From Trueperaceae bacterium (GTDB lineage: Bacteria; Deinococcota; Deinococci; Deinococcales; Trueperaceae): a DNA stretch of 10,863 bases. A model generated the notes under the pieces. It was not told where the DNA came from, did not search any database, and saw nothing but the letters and a program-made list of their open reading frames with translations. Each line of letters begins with the position of its first letter. Position 1 is the stretch's first letter. The position numbers were made by a program, and so were the translations under genes. Positions 6,741 to 10,863 of this stretch are shown here, one piece after another. The stretch is taken from assembly GCA_007121175.1 (NCBI GenBank), contig SKMG01000311.1, positions 1-10,863 of the forward strand, written 5' to 3'.

Positions 6741-6769
6741 GGGGGCGGACCGAATCGCGGTCCGCCCCC
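6741..6769 (+). promoter_or_regulatory. Perfect stem-loop between binding-protein and permease genes
   Basis: GGGGGCGGACCG (6741-6752) and CGGTCCGCCCCC (6758-6769) form a perfect 12-bp stem with the five-base loop AATCG. It begins 13 nt after the binding-protein stop and ends 22 nt before the first permease start. No T-run follows, so it is not a classical intrinsic terminator. Stem-loops at this position in binding-protein operons commonly protect the upstream mRNA from 3' exonucleases or partly terminate transcription, so that more receptor than permease is made. That role is inferred here from position. Confidence 0.7.
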
Positions 6770-6791
6770 GTCCCATCGCCCTCACTCCAGC

Positions 6792-7805
6792 ATGATCCCG
6801 TACATCCTGCGCCGCCTGGTCGCGGTGGCCTTCCTGGTGCTCGGCATCAGCCTGGTGACGTTCACCCTGGTGAGGATGGTGCCCGGCGATCCGGTGGCGC
6901 TCTACTACGGCGGCATGCCCGTCAGCCCCGACGTCGAGGCCGCGCTGCGGCGCCAGTGGGGGCTCGATCGGCCGCTGCCGGTCCAGTACTTGCACTACCT
7001 CGGCGGCGTCGTGCGCGGGAACCTGGGCGTCTCCTTGGCGAGCGGCCGGCCGATCATGGACGACCTGCTCAGGCGCTTCCCTGCAACGATCGAGTTGACC
7101 CTGGCGGGCGTGCTCTTGGCGCTGGTCATCGGGGTGCCGCTGGGCGTGCTGGCGGCGCTGCACCGGAACCGCCTGACCGACCACCTGCTGCGCATCGGCT
7201 CGCTCGTGTCGCTGGGGATGCCCAACTTCTGGCTGGGCCTGGTGCTGATCTACGTCTTCGGCTTCCTGCTGGGCTTCTTCCCACCGGCCGAGGGGCGGCT
7301 GGCGTCGACGATCCCGCCGCCGGATCGCATCACCGGCCTCTACACCGTCGACAGCCTGCTGGCCGGTGATCTGCGCGCGTTCCGCTCGGCGCTCTCGCAG
7401 TTGCTCGCGCCCGCGATCACGGTCGCGCTGGGCCTCATCGCGGTGATCATCCGCATGCTGCGCGCGGGGATGCTCGAGGAACTCGGCAAGGATTACGTGC
7501 GCACCGGCTTCTCGAAGGGCCTGCCGCAGCGAACGGTCTTCTACAAGCACGCGCTGCGCAACGCCATCATCCCGACCATCATGGTGGTGAGCATCCAGAT
7601 CGGCTACCTGCTCGGTGGCAACGTGCTGGTGGAGTCGGTCTTCGCCTGGCCGGGCGTCGGCCTCTACTACATCAACGCCATCAACGCGCTCGACTACAAC
7701 GCGGTCATCGGCTCGACGCTGCTGATCGCGGTCGTCTTCGCGCTGATCAACCTCTTCGTCGACGTCCTCAACGCTTTCATCGACCCGCGCATCCAATATG
7801 CTTAG
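6792..7805 (+). CDS. ABC transporter permease, DppB/OppB type
   Basis: This inner-membrane channel subunit of the importer pairs with the next gene product. The 337-residue sequence begins MIPYILRRLVAVAFLVLGISL, the standard DppB start: one TM at ~9-29, then the periplasmic segment with MVPGDP (29-34) and RRQWGLDRPLPVQY (53-66). Further TM helices lie at ~98-123, 134-162, 200-222, 258-283 and 304-328. The cytoplasmic coupling (EAA-like) loop is DYVRTGFSKGLPQRTVFYKH (234-253), then ALRNAIIP (254-261), and it docks the ATPase. The segment at ~165-197 is a periplasmic insert typical of the DppB subgroup. No Shine-Dalgarno sequence precedes the ATG; the bases before it are CTCACTCCAGC. Its stop overlaps the next start by 8 bp, so translation is probably coupled. 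Confidence 0.94.
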   Translation: MIPYILRRLVAVAFLVLGISLVTFTLVRMVPGDPVALYYGGMPVSPDVEAALRRQWGLDRPLPVQYLHYLGGVVRGNLGVSLASGRPIMDDLLRRFPATIELTLAGVLLALVIGVPLGVLAALHRNRLTDHLLRIGSLVSLGMPNFWLGLVLIYVFGFLLGFFPPAEGRLASTIPPPDRITGLYTVDSLLAGDLRAFRSALSQLLAPAITVALGLIAVIIRMLRAGMLEELGKDYVRTGFSKGLPQRTVFYKHALRNAIIPTIMVVSIQIGYLLGGNVLVESVFAWPGVGLYYINAINALDYNAVIGSTLLIAVVFALINLFVDVLNAFIDPRIQYA

Positions 7806-8655
7806 CGTCCCCAACGGGGCGGCGCCGCTGGTGAGCCGCCGCCGCTTCCGCGTCAACGCCTCGCTGCTCATGGGCGGGATGATCGTTGGGGTGATGGTGT
7901 TCGCTGCGCTGTTCGCGCCGCTGCTGACCCCCTACGACCCGATCCGGCTCAATATCCCGGCTCGCTTCCAGCCGCCGTCGGCCGAGCACTGGTTCGGCAC
8001 CGACCAGTACGGCCGAGACGTCTTCACGCGGGTACTCTACGGCGCTCGCTACGATCTGCTGATCGCGGTGCTGGCGGTCGCGCTCGCGGCCGGCGTCGGC
8101 ACGCCGCTGGGCATGCTGGCGGGCTACTTCCGCGGCCTCACCGACACCGTGATCATGCGGCTGATGGACCTGCTGCTGGCGTTCCCGAACATCTTGCTGG
8201 CGATGACGCTGGCGGCGGTGCTCGGCCCTAGCCTCAACAACGCGATCTTGGCGGTATCGATCGTCGGGATCGCCGGCTACGCTCGTATCGCCTACGCCTC
8301 GACGCTCTCAGCGTCGTCGGAGGTCTACGTCGAGGCCGCTCGGGCGCTCGGGGCGCCCCACCACCGGCTGCTGCTGCGCGCGATCCTGCCGGCGATCCTA
8401 GCGCCGATCGTCATCCGCGGCACGCTGGGTATGGGCTTCACGATCCTGCTCGCCGCCGGCCTCGGCTTCATCGGCCTGGGCGCGCAGCCACCGACGCCCG
8501 AGTGGGGCGCGATGATCAACGAGGGGCGCAACCAGGTCATCCTGGGCCGCTGGTGGACCTCGGTCTTCCCGGGGCTGGCGATCGTCGCGCTGGTGACCGG
8601 CTTCAACCTGATCGGCGACGGCCTGCGTGACGCGCTCGACCCGCGCAACGTCTGA
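7798..8655 (+). CDS. ABC transporter permease, DppC/OppC type
   Basis: This is the second channel subunit of the importer, 285 residues, a usual length. The N-terminus has a basic cytosolic stretch (SRRRFR, 13-18), TM1 (~22-44) and TPYDP (44-48). The OppC N-terminal signature EHWFGTDQYGRDVFTRVLYG spans 63-82. TM helices follow at ~86-108, 120-142, 146-168, 205-228 and 255-277. The coupling loop is YVEAARALGAPHHRLLLRAI (177-196), followed by LPAILAPI, matching the EAA motif. The C-terminal LIGDGLRDALDPR (271-283) is the usual family ending. The ATG at 7798 lies inside the end of the upstream permease gene (shared ATGCTTAG) with no RBS of its own. The operon stops here: no ATPase gene follows, so the motor must be encoded elsewhere. 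Confidence 0.94.
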   Translation: MLSVPNGAAPLVSRRRFRVNASLLMGGMIVGVMVFAALFAPLLTPYDPIRLNIPARFQPPSAEHWFGTDQYGRDVFTRVLYGARYDLLIAVLAVALAAGVGTPLGMLAGYFRGLTDTVIMRLMDLLLAFPNILLAMTLAAVLGPSLNNAILAVSIVGIAGYARIAYASTLSASSEVYVEAARALGAPHHRLLLRAILPAILAPIVIRGTLGMGFTILLAAGLGFIGLGAQPPTPEWGAMINEGRNQVILGRWWTSVFPGLAIVALVTGFNLIGDGLRDALDPRNV

Positions 8656-8667
8656 CCCGTTCGCGGG
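8656..8667. terminator. Weak hairpin in the 30-nt convergent gap
   Basis: CCCG-TTCG-CGGG directly follows the permease stop and can form a 4-bp stem with a UUCG loop. It has no T-run and a G-C closing pair rather than the extra-stable C(UUCG)G, so it is at best a minor transcription-end signal. The gap (8656-8685) holds nothing else recognisable. Confidence 0.2.
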
Positions 8668-8685
8668 CTCGGCCGCACAACGACC

Positions 8686-9519
8686 CTAGTCGAGCGCCAG
8701 GAAGGCCCGCAGCGCCCGCTCCAGCGCCGCTTCGTCGTCGCCCTGCACGCCGTGCTCCCGGCGCCAGCGCTGCTCGAAACGCACGAACGGCACCAAATGG
8801 TGACTACCAGTGGCGATCTCGCGCCGGAACACGTGCGCCATCGGGCCGGCCTCGCGCAGGTATCCCGTGTCCACGAACCTCGCTAGCGTGGCATCGACGT
8901 CGTACGGCAGGCTCACGTGCCGCACGGTCCAGCCGCGCCGCGCGCTGCTCGTGAGCAGCCCGAACTGCGCCTCCGGCCTGCCGACCAGCGCCAGGCCCAC
9001 GGCCCCGACGCTCACCAGCAGGCGACCGTCGGCCAGGACGCGATGGAACGGCAGGTGGTTGTGCGCCCGGACCAGCAGCGCCTCGGGCGCGGGATCGAGC
9101 ACGCGCTCGAGGGTGCCGTCATCGGTCCAGGGGTAGAGGCTCACGTGGTCGTCGGTCGGCGCTGCGTGCATGAGGAGCACGTCCGGCGCGAGCGGCACGG
9201 CGATCGGGCAGGCGCGCAGCTCGTCGAGCAGGTCCTCGACCTCACTGCGTGCCCAGGCGATGGGACGAAAACGCGTCCCCAGCCAGCGCGGATCGCCCTC
9301 GGGCGTGCCGCGATCGAGCACGTAGCGCTCGTGATTGCCCCTGAGCAGCACGTCGGCCTCCGCGCGCGCGAGCTGCCAGCAGGCTCGCGAGTCCGGTGCT
9401 CCGTTGACCACGTCCCCGGCGATGACCAGCAGGTCCGGGGCCTCGCGCTTGGCGGCCGCCAGCGCGGCGTGAAACGCCGCGAGGTTGCCGTGGATGTCGG
9501 CCAGGACGGCGATCCGCAT
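8686..9519 (-). CDS. Calcineurin-like metallophosphoesterase (YfcE/MJ0936-like fold)
   Basis: This is a predicted cytosolic dimetal phosphoesterase or phosphodiesterase of 277 residues. Motifs in order: Asp8 and His10 in ADIHGN (7-12), GDVVNG with Asp36, GNHE (61-64), MHAAP with His118, and RAHNH (151-155), where the family usually has GHTH. The later N-P-G-S-V-type motif reads VSVGAVGLALVGRPEAQFGLL in pieces at ~169-189. The metal ligands appear intact. A C-terminal extension (~200-277), rich in Arg and aromatic residues, follows the catalytic core and is longer than in small YfcE-like enzymes. The start is the ATG at 9519, because MRIAVLADIHGN is the canonical beginning. The reading frame continues upstream to 9642, but that part would overlap the divergent permease start and is not protein-like. 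The substrate is unknown. Confidence 0.87.
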   Translation of the reverse strand: MRIAVLADIHGNLAAFHAALAAAKREAPDLLVIAGDVVNGAPDSRACWQLARAEADVLLRGNHERYVLDRGTPEGDPRWLGTRFRPIAWARSEVEDLLDELRACPIAVPLAPDVLLMHAAPTDDHVSLYPWTDDGTLERVLDPAPEALLVRAHNHLPFHRVLADGRLLVSVGAVGLALVGRPEAQFGLLTSSARRGWTVRHVSLPYDVDATLARFVDTGYLREAGPMAHVFRREIATGSHHLVPFVRFEQRWRREHGVQGDDEAALERALRAFLALD

Positions 9520-9599
9520 CGACCCGTCGTACCACGTCGGCGCCCGGCCGCACCACGCTCGGCTGCCTCTCGCGGCGCCCGGCGTTAGGCTGGGCACGC
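9520..9599. promoter_or_regulatory. 80-nt divergent promoter region, phosphoesterase / amino-acid permease
   Basis: This gap separates two divergent genes, so both must be transcribed from it or across it. For the permease, TAGGCT (9586-9591) fits a TANNNT -10 box and lies 8 nt before the ATG at 9600, with no Shine-Dalgarno sequence between. This suggests a leaderless transcript. For the phosphoesterase, TACGAC on the minus strand (9531-9526) is a poorer match 6 nt before its ATG, and the same bases include a weak GACGGG Shine-Dalgarno. No clear -35 box was found for either. Confidence 0.4.
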
Positions 9600-10863
9600 A
9601 TGAAGGCCGGCAGCGGCGCGACCGGCATGGACGCACGGGCAACCATCACCTTCGGCATCGGCGCCATCGTGGGGGGCGGCATCATCGTGCTCGCAGGCCC
9701 CGCGCTGGTCGCGGCCGGACCAGCGACGCTGTTGGCGCTGACCCTCAACGCCGTGGTGGCGGTGCTGGCAGCGCTCAGCCTCGGCGAGCTCGCCACGCGC
9801 TTCCCGCGCTCGGGTGGCCCCTACGCCTTCGCGCAGCAAGTCTTCTCCGTCCGCTGGGCGTTCGTGGTCGGCTGGCTGGTGTGGTTCGCCTCACTGGCGG
9901 CGGCCGCGGTGTTCGCGCTCGGCTTCGCCGAGTTCGCGCTGACGGCGCTGGCCGAGCTGGCGCACGCGCTCTTCCCCGCGCCGCTGAACACTCCGCCGGC
10001 GGGCGTTGCTCCAGCGGCCTGGACGCTCGCGGGCTGGTGGACGTCCCGCGAGCTCACCGTCGTGGTGGCGCTGGCCGCCGTGGCGGCGTACTTGGCGCGG
10101 CTGCTGCGCGGCGGCCGGGGCGGCGGGGCCTGGATGGTCGCAGGCAAGGTGGTGACGCTGGGAGTCTTGGGGATCGCCGGCCTGGCGGTCCTGGCGCGGG
10201 AGCCGGGCGCGCTCCCGGCGGCGCTCACGCCGTTCGCACCGAACGGCGCGCTGGGCGTCGCCCAGGCCATGGGGCTCTTGTTCGTCGCGTTCCAGGGCTT
10301 CGCCTTGATCGCCGCCGCCGCCGGCGAGGTCCGCGACCCGCAGCGCGATGTGCCGCGCGGGATGCTGATCGCGATCGCCGTGGCGGTGCTCTTGTACCTG
10401 CCACTGTTCCTGGCGATCGTTGCGCTCGGCGTGCCGGCCGGGGAAACGCTCGCTGGCTTCGCCGAGCGCACCGGCGGCACGACGGTCGCCGAGGCAGCCC
10501 GTACCTTCTTGGGACCGGCCGGCTTCTGGCTCGTGAGCGTGAGCGCCATCCTCGCGATGCTCACCGCGCTGCAAGCCAACCTGTTCGCAGCCTCGCGGGT
10601 GGCGCGCGCCATGGCGAAAGACCGGACGCTGCCACGCTCCCTCGCGCAGCTCTCGGGAGGCGTGCCGCGGCGGGCGCTGCTGCTCTCAGCGGCCTTGATC
10701 GCCGCGATCGTGCTGACGCTGCCGACGGTCGCCACCGCCGGCAGCGCCGCCGGCCTCATCTACCTCAGTATCTTCGCGCTGGCGCACGTGATGGCGCTGC
10801 TGGCGCGCCGCCGCGCCCTGGAGCCGGCCCCCTTCCGGGCGCCGCTGGCGCCTCACCTGCCGC
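9600..10863 (+). CDS. APC-superfamily amino-acid/amine permease (3' end cut by window)
   Basis: This is an inner-membrane secondary transporter, probably for an amino acid or amine. The frame stays open from the ATG at 9600 to the window edge, giving 421 residues of a family usually 430-500 long. The N-terminal signature is present: FGIGAIVGGGIIVLAGPALV (18-37) in TM1, with the broken-helix glycines that bind the substrate backbone, then GELATRFPRSGGPYAF (62-77) after TM2. FVAFQGFALIAAAAGEV (228-244) with RDPQRDVPRG is the TM6 region and its loop. FAASRVARAMAKDRTLPRSL (329-348) is the TM8-9 loop. About ten TM segments are visible (~15-34, 38-62, 85-112, 150-168, 178-199, 217-242, 254-277, 305-330, 358-380, 384-402). 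An alternative start at codon 10 (ATG 9627) is possible but would shorten the cytosolic N-terminus. The substrate cannot be assigned. Confidence 0.9.
   Translation, partial: MKAGSGATGMDARATITFGIGAIVGGGIIVLAGPALVAAGPATLLALTLNAVVAVLAALSLGELATRFPRSGGPYAFAQQVFSVRWAFVVGWLVWFASLAAAAVFALGFAEFALTALAELAHALFPAPLNTPPAGVAPAAWTLAGWWTSRELTVVVALAAVAAYLARLLRGGRGGGAWMVAGKVVTLGVLGIAGLAVLAREPGALPAALTPFAPNGALGVAQAMGLLFVAFQGFALIAAAAGEVRDPQRDVPRGMLIAIAVAVLLYLPLFLAIVALGVPAGETLAGFAERTGGTTVAEAARTFLGPAGFWLVSVSAILAMLTALQANLFAASRVARAMAKDRTLPRSLAQLSGGVPRRALLLSAALIAAIVLTLPTVATAGSAAGLIYLSIFALAHVMALLARRRALEPAPFRAPLAPHLP

Noticed and set aside
6702..7871. A 389-codon open frame on the - strand, opposite the first permease
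   Set aside because: Composition is dominated by Arg, Gln, Asp and His with no hydrophobic core, and it mirrors the permease codons. It is a shadow frame.
9520..9642. Upstream extension of the phosphoesterase frame
   Set aside because: It would overlap the permease start. The added residues are Arg/Cys-rich and precede the canonical MRIAVLADIHGN beginning.
9821..10759. A 312-codon open frame on the - strand, opposite the APC permease
   Set aside because: Low-complexity Ala/Ser/Pro/Thr sequence without motifs. The + strand frame carries the full APC signatures.

Overview
The window is a gene-dense, high-GC bacterial chromosome segment with eight or nine genes. I see no insertion sequence, prophage, CRISPR array, tRNA or rRNA. 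The gene order pyrR-pyrB-pyrC recalls the pyr operon of the Thermus/Deinococcus group. The substrate-binding protein has a signal-peptidase-I type leader with no lipobox, which suggests a periplasm. A Wzz-type chain-length protein is present, and two genes carry TANNNT -10 boxes only 6-8 nt before their start codons. Together these suggest a diderm of the Deinococcota, perhaps near Truepera. That placement is inference, because no phylogenetic marker was compared.

Left part (1-2478, + strand): the 3' end of pyrR, then complete pyrB (aspartate carbamoyltransferase) and pyrC (class I dihydroorotase). They are closely spaced and form a UMP-biosynthesis operon, presumably under PyrR control from a leader outside the window.

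Middle, minus strand (2450-4979): an M24-fold hydrolase, then 37 nt downstream a Wzz/GumC-like polysaccharide co-polymerase without a kinase domain. The latter's stop end overlaps the end of pyrC by 29 bp, tail to tail. The M24 protein has lost most of the family's metal ligands and resembles creatinase in its key motif.

Middle, plus strand (5153-8655): a dipeptide/oligopeptide-type ABC importer (binding protein and two permeases) transcribed divergently from the M24 gene across a 173-nt region. That region holds a good sigma-70 promoter with a 10-bp perfect palindrome on its -10 box. A perfect 12-bp stem-loop separates the binding-protein gene from the permease genes. No ATPase gene follows.

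Right part: a minus-strand calcineurin-like metallophosphoesterase (8686-9519) and, divergent from it, an APC-type amino-acid permease (9600 to the window end, truncated).

Most of the window is ordinary core metabolism and transport. The most interesting element is the divergent pair of a metal-ligand-poor, creatinase-like M24 hydrolase and a family-5 solute importer. It may be an uptake-and-hydrolysis module for an unidentified small amide, guanidino compound or peptide.
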